From Vibrio sp. S17_S38 (GTDB lineage Bacteria > Pseudomonadota > Gammaproteobacteria > Enterobacterales > Vibrionaceae): a stretch of 64,000 nt of DNA. The stretch covers positions 1 to 64,000 of the forward strand of contig NZ_JAAUWW010000008.1 of assembly GCF_014694375.1 (NCBI RefSeq), in the 5' to 3' direction. The notes below the pieces were generated by a model. The model was not told the DNA's origin. It ran no database searches and saw nothing but the letters and a program-made list of their open reading frames with translations. Below, in pieces: positions 8,921 to 17,458 of the stretch. A program made the translations under genes and the position numbers. Numbering within the stretch: position 1 is the first letter of the stretch; the number at the start of each line of letters is the position of its first letter.

Positions 8921-9734
8921 GACGAGCTCCTATTAAGTTCCCCATGTTCTCAACAACGAAATCCTTACCTTTTAGCAGATGGAACGGTTGGGACAACATA
9001 TCAAAGTAGAAACAGCGATTAGCCAGTAATTGCCTGATTTCATAAATAGAAGAACCATCAGTCTGATTGTAAATACGGTCAGTCAACTTACAGATATCAG
9101 TAACCGTTTTATTGGGATTTTGCTGAAAAAGGTCACGGTAGTAGGCCGTCCTGTCTAACAAGACTTCATCCTCAATCTCATCCTGCTTAGCCGGGTATAT
9201 CCAGCTAATATTCTGGACAAGCGTTGGGGATACATCATTTTCCGTGACCAGAAACCAAGGAACCTTTTTCAGTAACCAATAACGGCGTTCAATTTCCAGT
9301 TTTTCAATAACACGGGGATCTTTTAAGGCATTAGTGTACTTGGCTTGAATGACATACTGTGGAAGTTGGAGATCTAAACCATCAACCAAAAAATCGGATG
9401 ACATATACAATTTCACACCTGCTTCGGCGGGATGCTTGATTCCATTATCAAGAGCAATATTAAGAGTTTCTTCACGCTTAAGGGGAAACTGCTCTCGAAT
9501 ATCTGTAGTTTGGGAGTTCCATTCGAGGGTTAAGAATACGGCAAGTTCTAAATCAGATAGCAAATGATGAGTACGCTGGCTTTTATGACCAAAGACACGA
9601 TGAGAGCGACCATCCGATGGAACGTCGCGGACCGTTATCCAAGGCAGATAATCAGAGCCATAGCCATTGCCACGACCTTCTTTTATCCAGCGTTTGTATT
9701 TCGTTTCAGAGGGTGCATACTTGCTTCTTGCCAT
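8904..9734 (-). CDS. tnsA: 5'-strand endonuclease subunit TnsA
   Basis: TnsA is the restriction-endonuclease-like subunit that cuts the 5' strands, so that together with TnsB the element moves by cut-and-paste. With the ATG at 9734 the protein has 276 residues (Tn7: 273). The catalytic residues then fall exactly where they do in Tn7 TnsA: E63 (SDLELAVF), D114 (SSDFLVD), Q130 and K132 (IQAKY). An upstream in-frame start at 9779 would add 15 residues with no counterpart in Tn7. GTGG just ahead may serve as a weak ribosome binding site. It is the first gene of tnsABCDE. In Tn7 it sits next to the right end; here the right end is 4.7 kb away. Confidence 0.95.
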   Translation of the reverse strand: MARSKYAPSETKYKRWIKEGRGNGYGSDYLPWITVRDVPSDGRSHRVFGHKSQRTHHLLSDLELAVFLTLEWNSQTTDIREQFPLKREETLNIALDNGIKHPAEAGVKLYMSSDFLVDGLDLQLPQYVIQAKYTNALKDPRVIEKLEIERRYWLLKKVPWFLVTENDVSPTLVQNISWIYPAKQDEIEDEVLLDRTAYYRDLFQQNPNKTVTDICKLTDRIYNQTDGSSIYEIRQLLANRCFYFDMLSQPFHLLKGKDFVVENMGNLIGARHVSNQ

Positions 9735-9811
9735 ATAAACCACCACATTTTGCTTATAAAACAAGCATAAACATAACAAATTTAGTATGCAATATTATTA
9801 CTCACAGTTTT

Positions 9812-9837
9812 TACTTATTGAGTATAATCAATAAGTA
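9812..9837 (-). promoter_or_regulatory. Palindrome upstream of tnsA, possible operator
   Basis: TACTTATTGA (9812-9821) and TCAATAAGTA (9828-9837) are perfect inverted repeats of 10 bp around a 6-bp centre, about 80 bp upstream of the tnsA start. Its symmetry suits a dimeric regulator. It resembles the TnsB sites only loosely (the CTTATT part), so control by TnsB itself is possible but unproven. Confidence 0.4.
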
Positions 9838-9856
9838 TCAAGTTTAACTAACAACT

Positions 9857-10590
9857 GATATTTCATGTATTGCTCAGGAGCGGATTCCCCACAAGCCACA
9901 TTGGCAGATACAAGATATATCGTCTTGTTTGACTATCAAAATAGTCGAGCTAGAGCGTGCCCTATGGACTTTTAGTGAATTACTCTGGTTATCAGTAACG
10001 TGATGTCTATGGGCTTTTGATGGTTTATCCAAAGTGGTTCATGTTGATTGCTTTACTCTCGCTCGTCGAAAACTTATGGATGCGAAAAAGGTTCAAGGCA
10101 AAGGTAAGACAAGCAAAGCAGATATGGCGTTGGCTCAAATACAGAAGTTGTACGCACTTGAGTCAAGATTAAAAACTGAATAGTTGAAAATCGGTGGGTA
10201 GAGAGGCAACAACATGCCTGGCCTATGCTTGATAAATTCTATGCGTGGTTAACTATGCAAAAAGTTATCGAATCCAGCCCTTTGGGGAAAGCGATTAAGT
10301 ATACCTTGGGCCAATGGCCTAAGCTGGTTCGTTACATCGATGATAGTAATTTATCTATCTATAATAACCGAGCAGAGCGTGCAATAAAATCGCTGGTGAT
10401 AGGTAGAAAGAATTGGTTATTTCCCAACAATAAAAATGGCTCAGATGCTAGTGCTTTGCTGTACAGCATTATCGAGACAGCAAAAGCAAACGGATTGATA
10501 ATTTATGATTACATGGTTCAGTGAATGAAAGAACTGGCAATGCCACTACCTAATACCAACTCACTTTTGATTTGGATTTTCTCATATTAA
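9857..10590 (+). pseudogene. Decayed IS66-family transposase (TnpC) remnant
   Basis: The DNA encodes IS66 transposase segments in shifting frames. First comes YCSGADSPQATLADTR then IVLFDYQNSRAR (9862-9950), stopped by TAGTGA at 9973-9978. Next is VHVDCFTLARRKLMDA...KADMALAQIQKLY (from about 10037), ending in TAG near 10183. Then QQHAWPMLDKFYAWL through NNRAERAIKSLVIGRKNWLF to YDYMVQ (10210-10521), stopped by TGA at 10522, with a decayed NSLLIW-like tail after it. The N-terminal part and the IS66 accessory genes are absent. It is a dead fragment, probably left by an insertion between tnsA and the right end. Its CGCTTA-like right terminus may lie at 10613-10620. Confidence 0.8.
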
Positions 10591-10926
10591 AACCGTCCTT
10601 GGCGATTATGAGCCGCTTATGTTTTTATTATCAATAAAAACATGTCCTTCAGTCATTCTTAGTTAATAAAAAGCCCGTAAGCACGAGGCTCACAGGCAGA
10701 TTCATTAAGCAAACATAGAGGCGTAATTTGTTGAATTATTTTGCAATAGCAATGCAGCTAGAGCAGAAGCAAACTCTTAGTTTCTTCTTAACTTCGTCCT
10801 CTAAAGATATCCACTGAAAAGTTATTGTGTAGTATGCAGGTTCGTCATATACAGGTTAAGGTAATTTTGAAGTTTAACGTATTAATATTCATATGAAGAA
10901 AGTGCTTCCCAAATTATAAAGTTCAT
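10591..10926. other. Intergenic stretch between IS66 remnant and lipoprotein gene
   Basis: No gene is visible. It holds a perfect AT-rich inverted repeat with 11-bp arms (ATGTTTTTATT at 10619-10629, AATAAAAACAT at 10633-10643) and a minus-strand terminator (10664-10690). The rest, 10691-10926, shows no recognisable structure apart from a vague TnsB-like ATAAAGTTCAT at 10916-10926. Confidence 0.5.
10664..10690 (-). terminator. Rho-independent terminator of the ompA-like/lipoprotein operon
   Basis: On the minus strand AGCC-T-CGT, loop GCTT, ACG-GGCT is followed by TTTTTATT. It lies about 240 bp downstream of the lipoprotein stop codon, in the right direction to end that transcript. Confidence 0.55.
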
Positions 10927-13080
10927 TTATTCAGCTACCGTTAATGCCGCGTATGAATTAGAATTAGAGTATATATTTTGTACTCCAATAAGCTTACCTT
11001 GTACAGCACTGCTATCTCCCCCCCCATAACTATCGCCCCATGTCACAACGGTGCCATTCTCTTTTAAAGCTGCAAAAGAGGCACCGCTTCCATAGATAGA
11101 TTCAATATCTATTAGCTGCGATTGTACAGTGGAACTATCACCTCCAGTATCTGCTCGCCCCCATGTAACAACAGTGCCATCATCTTTTAATGCGGCAAAA
11201 GCTTCACTCAAACCATATTTCGATGTAGATCCAGTAATCGACTTAACATGTACTAGTTGATCTTGTACTGATGAACTATCTCCTCCGTAATTCGGGTTCC
11301 CCCATGTCACAACAGATCCATCTTTTTTCAAAGCGGCGAAAGAATGGGTATTACTAAATATTTTTATAACATCAGTAAGTTTATCTTGAACTTGTGAGCT
11401 ATCGCCACCATATGTAGCATCCCCCCATGTAACCACTGTGCCATCGTTTTTTAAAGCAGCAAAACTACTATAGCTTCCATATATTTCTTTAATATTAACT
11501 AATTGAGTTTCGATTTCTGAGCTATCACCACCACCATTAGCATATCCCCATGTAACCACTGTGCCATCGTTTTTTAAAGCAGCGAACGCATTCTCCGTGC
11601 TAGATATGGTGTTTACATCGAATAATTTATCTTGAACAGATGAGCTATCACTATAATTGCCCCAATCTACAACACTACCATCACTCTTCAAAGCAGCAAA
11701 AGCACCCTTATTAGTAAAAATTGTATTTACATCAGTCAGCTCAGCTTGCACATCTGAATTATCACCGCCATTTGTCTCGTCTCCCCATACCACAACAGTT
11801 CCATCATCTTTCAATGCTGAAAACGCTGAACCTGTTGCATAGATTGCCTTAACATTTATTAATAAATTTTGTACATTAGAATTATCACCGCCATTTGTCT
11901 CGTCTCCCCATACCACAACTGTTCCATCATTTTTGAGAGCTGCAAAAGCCGTATCTGAACTATAAACAGATTTAATATCAAACAATTGAGGTTGAACTGC
12001 GGTGCTATCCCCTCCCCAAGAAGATATCCCCCAGGTTTGTACTCCGCCATCTACTGTTAACGCAGCAAAGGAGTAGGCATTTGGAACAATAGTTTTAATT
12101 CCAGGAAGAACTGCCGAAACATCCCGTTGTGCCCCCCAAGCAACAACGTCATATAATGCAACGGTCAGAGTAGAACTATCGGACAAATCGATACCATTTA
12201 TTGTACCTGTAGCAGTAATTTTCGTTTCACCAAAACTGAGACCTTTAGCTACCCCTTTATCGGTTTTTCCATCATTACTTATTGTTGCAATCTTAGCGTC
12301 ACTAACTGACCAGTTAACAGCAGGGTGATTAGTAACATTAATTTCACTACCATCAGGCATAGTGGCTGTAGCAGTAAATGGATATGTTTCTGTAACTGTT
12401 ATCGTTGTCGAAGTTGGAGAAACTGTTAATTTTACAGGAGTCGCCTCCGTTACATGGACAGCGGCACTATCAGAATAATTTTGTCCATTATGAACAGCTG
12501 ACACAGTAATACTTACATCACCTGAAGCCATTCCTGTGACTTCACCATTATTGTTGACCGTAGCAATGGTGGGATCTGAAGAAACCCATGTAAGAATACT
12601 ATTTTCAGTCACATCCATTACTGAATTATCATCAAATAAAACTTCCGCTTTTAGCCACTCAGATAAACCTATGACCAAATTACTTTTTTTAGGTGTAACT
12701 GTGAGTTTTACAATTTGTTTTTCTGTAACATTAACAACTGCACTATCAGTGTATAAAAGCCCATTTTTATTGACAGAAGCAGTGATCATTACTTTACCAA
12801 TATTTATGCCGCTAACAACACCTGTAGCATTTACTGTTGCGATATTTTCATCAGAAGTTGACCAAATAACATTACCACCATTAGTAATATCATCTAAAGA
12901 GTTATCGTTATATAAAAGTTCAGCCTTTAGCTGCTGTGTTATACCAATAACTATATTGCTGCTTTTAGGGCTTATCACAAGCTTGACTATATTTGCGCCT
13001 GTCGGACCATCAAGTAAACCTTTGTCACCATTGTGACAAGCAGTTAATAATATGAATATAAAAAGTAAGATATATTTCAT
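10927..13080 (-). CDS. Lipoprotein with Ig-like (BIG2) domains and RCC1-like repeats
   Basis: The 717-residue product has a lipoprotein signal ending in LLTAC (lipidated Cys15). Three bacterial Ig-like group 2 domains follow (about residues 30-115, 123-208 and 213-300), each ending in an 'IATV...G.V.G...G...IT' motif. From about 305 to the end come nine RCC1-like repeats of about 41 residues with the core FAALK.DGTVVTWG and a GGDSS turn, probably folding into a beta-propeller. DNA copies of the repeat are near identical (11756-11796 and 11879-11919 match over 41 bp, 123 bp apart), which suggests recent unit duplication. It is probably an outer-membrane surface protein for binding or adhesion; the ligand is unknown. 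It follows an OmpA-family gene by 50 bp on the same strand, so both are likely co-transcribed. Confidence 0.8.
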   Translation of the reverse strand: MKYILLFIFILLTACHNGDKGLLDGPTGANIVKLVISPKSSNIVIGITQQLKAELLYNDNSLDDITNGGNVIWSTSDENIATVNATGVVSGINIGKVMITASVNKNGLLYTDSAVVNVTEKQIVKLTVTPKKSNLVIGLSEWLKAEVLFDDNSVMDVTENSILTWVSSDPTIATVNNNGEVTGMASGDVSITVSAVHNGQNYSDSAAVHVTEATPVKLTVSPTSTTITVTETYPFTATATMPDGSEINVTNHPAVNWSVSDAKIATISNDGKTDKGVAKGLSFGETKITATGTINGIDLSDSSTLTVALYDVVAWGAQRDVSAVLPGIKTIVPNAYSFAALTVDGGVQTWGISSWGGDSTAVQPQLFDIKSVYSSDTAFAALKNDGTVVVWGDETNGGDNSNVQNLLINVKAIYATGSAFSALKDDGTVVVWGDETNGGDNSDVQAELTDVNTIFTNKGAFAALKSDGSVVDWGNYSDSSSVQDKLFDVNTISSTENAFAALKNDGTVVTWGYANGGGDSSEIETQLVNIKEIYGSYSSFAALKNDGTVVTWGDATYGGDSSQVQDKLTDVIKIFSNTHSFAALKKDGSVVTWGNPNYGGDSSSVQDQLVHVKSITGSTSKYGLSEAFAALKDDGTVVTWGRADTGGDSSTVQSQLIDIESIYGSGASFAALKENGTVVTWGDSYGGGDSSAVQGKLIGVQNIYSNSNSYAALTVAE

Positions 13081-13130
13081 GTTGTTCCATATTTTCAGTT
13101 AATCATTATTTAGGTATTAACGCGTATTTT

Positions 13131-14150
13131 TTATTTTTCAGTTTTAAAATTGATTTCAACTCGGCGATTTTTCGCTCGTCCTACTTCTGTAGTATTATCG
13201 GCTAAAGGTTGTTTCTCCCCCATTCCCATCACTATTATCATATGAGGATTAACGCCTTGTTGCACCAAGTAATTTGCCACTGCTTGGGCTCTACGCTTAG
13301 ATAATATTTGGTTATAAATAGCAGCACCTTGACTATCGGTGTGCCCTGTAATATTAATCATGCCTGTATTATATTTTGTCAGAGACTTAATAAGCTGTTT
13401 TTGTTCTTCAGTAGCTTTAAAGTCATAAGAGTCAAACCCAAATTGTGCTTGTCCCCAAAGCGTGATTTTATAAGGTTCAGCTTTAACTTGTGAGGTTACC
13501 ACAACGTCAGTTGTAATCCCTTTATTTGGTTCAATTTCATTTTGAGTGAAATGGTAAGTTAAGCCTAATGAAGCAAAATGCAAATCAGATTGAAGAAGAT
13601 TACTATCTCCAATTCCATCAATAAACTGATATTCGCCTCTCAGAGACCAATGTTGAGAAATTCTATAATCAACGCCCCCAGCAATAATAGCATTCCAATC
13701 TTGACCTTTTTGCTCTCCACTCCATTCGGATTTTTTTGTAATATTTTGATAGGATGCACCTAACCGTGTATACAGTTCCCAACGTTCAGATAGAGAATAC
13801 GAAATTTTAGTTGTCAGCTCAGTACCATAAGTATGTGCACTAATATCACCAGTCATATAATTTGCTTCAGCTTTGCCATAATCTGTCAAACCAGCTTCGA
13901 CAGCTAACCAATTATATATTTGATAACCACCATACACTCCACCACCAACCTTATCGTCTTGACACTGTTGCGCATCACTCCCACAAGAGTCTTGGAAATG
14001 GCTCCATCCTAGTCGCCCACCAATATAAAAGCTTGTTGGTTTTAGAGAAGCAATTTCATTCATCGTTGAGCTATCATCATTTTTTTGAGACCACGTAGGA
14101 AAAGTAAATGATAATAAAAACACACCTAAAACGTATTGTGACCTAATCAT
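13131..14150 (-). CDS. OmpA-family outer membrane protein
   Basis: The protein has 339 residues from the ATG at 14150, which is preceded by AAGGA and starts a signal peptide (MIRSQYVLGVFLLSFTF); an in-frame upstream start would put 30 charged residues before it. Residues about 40-200 look like an eight-stranded OmpA-type beta-barrel (FYIGGRLGWSHF, VGGGVYGGYQIYNWLAVEAG, WSLRGEYQFIDG, FASLGLTYHF). The last 110 residues form an OmpA peptidoglycan-binding domain (NITGHTDSQG, SKRRAQAVANYL, GRAKNRRVEINF). It would span the outer membrane and grip the cell wall. Located inside the Tn7-like element between tnsA and the right end, upstream of the lipoprotein gene, it is apparently cargo. It may support the lipoprotein at the cell surface. 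Confidence 0.85.
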   Translation of the reverse strand: MIRSQYVLGVFLLSFTFPTWSQKNDDSSTMNEIASLKPTSFYIGGRLGWSHFQDSCGSDAQQCQDDKVGGGVYGGYQIYNWLAVEAGLTDYGKAEANYMTGDISAHTYGTELTTKISYSLSERWELYTRLGASYQNITKKSEWSGEQKGQDWNAIIAGGVDYRISQHWSLRGEYQFIDGIGDSNLLQSDLHFASLGLTYHFTQNEIEPNKGITTDVVVTSQVKAEPYKITLWGQAQFGFDSYDFKATEEQKQLIKSLTKYNTGMINITGHTDSQGAAIYNQILSKRRAQAVANYLVQQGVNPHMIIVMGMGEKQPLADNTTEVGRAKNRRVEINFKTEK

Positions 14151-14373
14151 AAAATCCTTAAAGAAACATCGATAGAATATAATTTTATTATATATTTTGT
14201 TACACATTAATTTTTTATAGCCTAAAAAATGAGATTTCAATCTATATTTGCACTTTCCTAAGATGGTACTGGCGGGTAAGCTTTCAGTTGCAAAGCTTTT
14301 AAAAATGATGAAGTTAAAAAATAGGGTATGAACGCTTTAGAAATGGCAGCGTACCAAAGTGAACGCAGCCATT

Positions 14374-14442
14374 TTAGTATGATACTTTAATACTCAGTGT
14401 GAATCTTTATTACTTAGTATGAAACTTTATTCTACTCTCACA
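14374..14442 (-). repeat. Right end of the Tn7-like element with three tandem TnsB sites
   Basis: Three contiguous 20-bp units, TTAGTATGATACTTTAATAC (14374-14393), TCAGTGTGAATCTTTATTAC (14394-14413) and TTAGTATGAAACTTTATTCT (14414-14433), are followed by ACTCTCACA. Read outwards from the terminus the end is TGTGAGAGTAG-AATAAAG, matching the layout of Tn7 (TGTGGGCGGAC-AATAAAG). Weaker copies lie inside at 14322-14341 and 14284-14304. Dense tandem sites are the hallmark of Tn7 right ends. It lies 24 bp from the glmS stop codon. Confidence 0.9.
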
Positions 14443-14466
14443 AATATAATCACTTGTTATTAAAAA

Positions 14467-16299
14467 TCATTCCACCGTAACAGCCTTGGCTAGGTTCCTT
14501 GGTTGATCCACATCCGTTCCTTTAATTAAAGCAACATGATATGACAACAATTGCATCGGAATGGTGTAGTAAATCGGCGCTGTAATTTCACTGACATGCG
14601 GAAGATTAATGATCTTCATGCTGTCATCGGCCTCAAAACCGGCCGCTGCATCAGCAAATACGTATAGTAAACCGCCACGCGCACGTACTTCCTCAACATT
14701 GGATTTAAGTTTCTCAAGTAGTTCATTATTTGGAGCGACGACAACTACAGGCATATCGGCATCAATCAAGGCTAATGGACCATGTTTAAGTTCACCAGCC
14801 GCATAGGCTTCAGCGTGAATATAAGAGATCTCTTTTAGCTTTAATGACGCTTCCATCGCAATAGGGTAAAACTCCCCACGCCCTAAAAATAAAGTATGGT
14901 GCTTATCTGCAAAATCAGGTGCCAGCGCTTCAATCTCTTTGTCATAAGCCAATGCTGCTTCGATTTGAGCCGGTAATGCATGAAGCGCTTCGACGATTTC
15001 AGCTTCTTTTACGGCATCAATACGGTTTTGCTGTTTTCCCATCGCGGTCACTAACATTAACAAGCAAGCAAGTTGAGTGGTAAAAGCCTTGGTTGAAGCC
15101 ACGCCAATTTCAGTACCCGCGCGAGTCATAAAAGCAAAATCCGACTCACGAACAAGTGAAGAACCTGCAACGTTACAAATTGTCATCGCCGCCATGTAGC
15201 CTTTCTCTTTGGCTAAACGAAGCGCAGCCAAAGTATCCGCCGTTTCACCAGATTGAGATAAAGTGATCAATAAACTATTTGGGCGCGTGACAAATTTGCG
15301 ATAACGAAATTCAGAGGCAATTTCAACATCACAACTCACACCTGCCAATGATTCAAACCAGTAACGCGCGGTCATGCCTGCATTGTAAGATGTCCCACAA
15401 GCGATAATTTGCACGTGCTCAACTTTGGATAAAATCTCAGCAGCATTCACCCCAATACTTTCAGTGATAACCGTATCTTTGGTTAAACGTGCTTCCATCG
15501 TATTCATCAATGCCGTTGGCTGCTCAAAGATTTCCTTTTGCATAAAATGACGATATTGGCCTTTATCACCCGCATCATGTTCAGCATTAGATTCGGTAAT
15601 ATCACGAGTTGTCAGCTCGCCACTTTTATCAAATACCGTAACTTCTCGGCGAGTCACCTCTGCAACATCACCCTCTTCTAAATACATGAATCGGCGAGTG
15701 ACGCTTAATAATGCTAATTGATCAGAGGCGATAAAGTTCTCACCAACTCCCAAGCCAATGACAATCGGGCTGCCAGAACGCGCCACGACAACACGGCTTG
15801 GATCTTTACGATCAAATACCACTGTGCCGTAAGCGCCATCTAATTGTTTCACAGCTTTCTGTAACGCTTCAACCAATGTGTTAGAGCTGCGATGCTCCCA
15901 TTCAACTAAGTGTGCAATGACTTCGGTATCGGTTTGAGATTCAAAAACATAGCCACGTTCACGTAAAATTTCACGTAATGATTCATGGTTTTCAATAATG
16001 CCGTTATGCACCACTGAAATATCAGCCGAAACATGCGGATGAGCATTAATTTCAGAAGGTTCACCATGAGTTGCCCAGCGAGTATGAGCAATACCTGTGC
16101 CGCCCAAAACTTGAGTGGCTCCAACGGCATCAGCTAACTCTTGCACTTTTCCTAAACGGCGAACACGAGTCATATTTGAATCCGAGTCAACCACCGCAAC
16201 ACCAGCAGAGTCATAACCGCGATATTCCAAACGGCGTAAACCTTCGACTAAAATCTCAGCGACATCACGTTGTGCTACTGCACCAACAATCCCACACAT
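14467..16299 (-). CDS. glmS: Glutamine-fructose-6-phosphate aminotransferase (isomerizing)
   Basis: GlmS makes glucosamine-6-phosphate from fructose-6-phosphate and glutamine, the first step towards UDP-GlcNAc for peptidoglycan and LPS. The 610-residue length is normal. The N-terminal glutaminase starts MCGIVGA, with the catalytic Cys right after Met, and two SIS sugar-isomerase domains follow ([23 protein letters not shown]). The C-terminus [15 protein letters not shown] is the conserved stretch whose coding DNA TnsD recognises. AAGGA precedes the start. The Tn7-like element ends 24 bp beyond the stop and does not damage the gene. A DeoR-type regulator gene lies upstream on the same strand. 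Confidence 0.98.
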   Translation of the reverse strand: MCGIVGAVAQRDVAEILVEGLRRLEYRGYDSAGVAVVDSDSNMTRVRRLGKVQELADAVGATQVLGGTGIAHTRWATHGEPSEINAHPHVSADISVVHNGIIENHESLREILRERGYVFESQTDTEVIAHLVEWEHRSSNTLVEALQKAVKQLDGAYGTVVFDRKDPSRVVVARSGSPIVIGLGVGENFIASDQLALLSVTRRFMYLEEGDVAEVTRREVTVFDKSGELTTRDITESNAEHDAGDKGQYRHFMQKEIFEQPTALMNTMEARLTKDTVITESIGVNAAEILSKVEHVQIIACGTSYNAGMTARYWFESLAGVSCDVEIASEFRYRKFVTRPNSLLITLSQSGETADTLAALRLAKEKGYMAAMTICNVAGSSLVRESDFAFMTRAGTEIGVASTKAFTTQLACLLMLVTAMGKQQNRIDAVKEAEIVEALHALPAQIEAALAYDKEIEALAPDFADKHHTLFLGRGEFYPIAMEASLKLKEISYIHAEAYAAGELKHGPLALIDADMPVVVVAPNNELLEKLKSNVEEVRARGGLLYVFADAAAGFEADDSMKIINLPHVSEITAPIYYTIPMQLLSYHVALIKGTDVDQPRNLAKAVTVE

Positions 16300-16418
16300 A
16301 AATAAGTATCCTTTTTATTTCTTTATCCGCAGCAAGCAAAGGCAGAAAGAGAAGAGTTAAAATAATAATGCTCTCCCCAAGCTAATCGAGGTTAGAACCT
16401 CATGTAAGCCAAGGGATA

Positions 16419-17186
16419 TTAATAATGTGCCCGTATTACCCGGACATCTTTAGATTCAATAATGGCCATATCGTGGTCGTTTAATTGATTATCCGTGACC
16501 AGAATATCGATCCGCTCCCAACCCAATTCTAGATTCGGCATTTTGCGGTGTATTTTTTCTGATTCGATCATCACGATAACTTCACGAGACACTTCCGCCA
16601 TCACCTGACTCAACCCGATCAATTCATTAAACGTGGTGGTTCCTCTTTCTAAATCGAGCCCATCAGCACCAATAAATAACTGATCAAAGTCGTAAGATCG
16701 CAATACCGACTCAGCGACCTTGCCTTGAAATGATTCCGAATTGGTATCCCAAGTACCGCCAGTCATAATCAAAGTTGGTTCGTTTTCTAATTCATTAATT
16801 GAATTTGCCAGTGCCAGTGAGTTAGTCATAACCACTAACCCACGCTTATTCCCAAGTAATGGGATCAACGCGCCAGTTGTTGTGCCGTAATCAATCACAA
16901 TGCGGTTATAATCTTGAATTAGCGTTAACGCAGCTTTTGCTAATGCTTCTTTTTGTTTTGAAGTGACTTCTGTTGCTATGCTATCGGTCACTTCTTTCGG
17001 CAATAAGATCGCTCCACCATGACGACGTAATAGTTGTCCACTGGTTTCTAGCGCACTGAGATCTTTACGGATCGTCACCTCTGAGGTTTCAAAAGTCAGC
17101 GCTAATTCCTCAACACTAACCTCTCCTTTTTCCATCAATAAATGGACAATTTCATGGCGACGTAATTGCGTATTTCTTTTTCTCAT
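16419..17186 (-). CDS. DeoR/GlpR-family transcriptional regulator
   Basis: The 255-residue protein has an N-terminal DeoR winged helix (RRHEIVHLLMEKGEVSVEEL, TSEVTIRKDLSALE) and a C-terminal sugar-phosphate sensor domain (DYGTTTGALIPLL, LFIGADGLDLERG). Such repressors usually respond to a phosphorylated sugar. Position between glmS and nagB suggests an amino-sugar phosphate as effector and these genes as targets, which is inferred. The ATG at 17186 is used; an in-frame TTG at 17204 would add six residues. Two similar operator-like sequences lie in the divergent region towards nagB (17219 and 17301). Confidence 0.85.
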   Translation of the reverse strand: MRKRNTQLRRHEIVHLLMEKGEVSVEELALTFETSEVTIRKDLSALETSGQLLRRHGGAILLPKEVTDSIATEVTSKQKEALAKAALTLIQDYNRIVIDYGTTTGALIPLLGNKRGLVVMTNSLALANSINELENEPTLIMTGGTWDTNSESFQGKVAESVLRSYDFDQLFIGADGLDLERGTTTFNELIGLSQVMAEVSREVIVMIESEKIHRKMPNLELGWERIDILVTDNQLNDHDMAIIESKDVRVIRAHY

Positions 17187-17218
17187 AAAGCCTAATAAAC
17201 CCAAAATAACGAAAGATT

Positions 17219-17237
17219 AAAGTTTCGAATCGAAAGA
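17219..17237. promoter_or_regulatory. Operator-like repeat 1 between DeoR-type gene and nagB
   Basis: AAAGTTTCGAATCGAAAGA contains a TTTCG-AAT-CGAAA inverted repeat. A near copy occurs at 17301-17319. It lies about 33 bp upstream of the regulator start, well placed for autorepression. Confidence 0.55.
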
Positions 17238-17300
17238 CATTGTACTTAAACTGATAGCCATTTCAATTTAAAAGTAATAAAAACACCAAATCGGAACTTT

Positions 17301-17319
17301 AAAGTTTCAAATCAAAAGA
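17301..17319. promoter_or_regulatory. Operator-like repeat 2 between DeoR-type gene and nagB
   Basis: AAAGTTTCAAATCAAAAGA matches repeat 1 at 16 of 19 positions in the same orientation, 82 bp away. Two copies in the divergent promoter region suggest cooperative binding, perhaps with looping, to control nagB and the regulator gene together. Confidence 0.55.
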
Positions 17320-17458
17320 TAGGTGTGGTGATAAATAAATCAGATTGGTTGATATTGAGACAGATCAATACTACAAAGAAATTGTCTATGAAAAGGATTA
17401 AACTTAATTTACAATAAAAAAAAACATCCATTACAACATATTTGAAAAGGATAAAAAC

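Larger units (their letters stand above)
99..14442. mobile_element. Tn7-like transposon at attTn7 downstream of glmS
   Basis: The right end is at 14442 (terminal TGTGAGAGTAG read on the minus strand), 24 bp before the glmS stop codon, exactly where Tn7 inserts. It carries tandem TnsB-type repeats, and an inverted copy of one lies at 141-160 near the left end. The element encodes tnsA-tnsB-tnsC-tnsD-tnsE. Cargo consists of a PIN/XRE-ImmA gene pair on the left, and an IS66 remnant, an Ig-like/RCC1 lipoprotein and an OmpA-family protein on the right. The left terminus itself is not resolved because an IS21-like end adjoins it. The five bases next to the right end (14443-14447, AATAT) would be the target duplication; no matching copy is visible next to the left end. 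Confidence 0.85.

Noticed and set aside
9780..9856. Right end of the transposon next to tnsA
   Set aside because: No tandem TnsB repeats like those at 14374-14433 and no TGTG terminus; only a palindrome is present.
10225..10524. A 99-residue open frame as an independent gene
   Set aside because: It is the C-terminal part of IS66 TnpC (NNRAERAIKSLVIGRKNWLF); neighbouring frames continue the same protein on both sides with stops between.
10619..10643. 11-bp-arm AT palindrome as a terminator
   Set aside because: The stem has almost no G+C and so is unlikely to stop transcription; it may be a chance or relic structure.
10990..12120. CRISPR-like or satellite array
   Set aside because: The regularly spaced repeats are coding RCC1-like units with a 123-bp period and without unique spacers.
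12536..13036. A 166-residue plus-strand frame
   Set aside because: It is the mirror of the Ser/Thr-rich Ig-like domains of the lipoprotein gene; low-complexity composition and no ribosome binding site.
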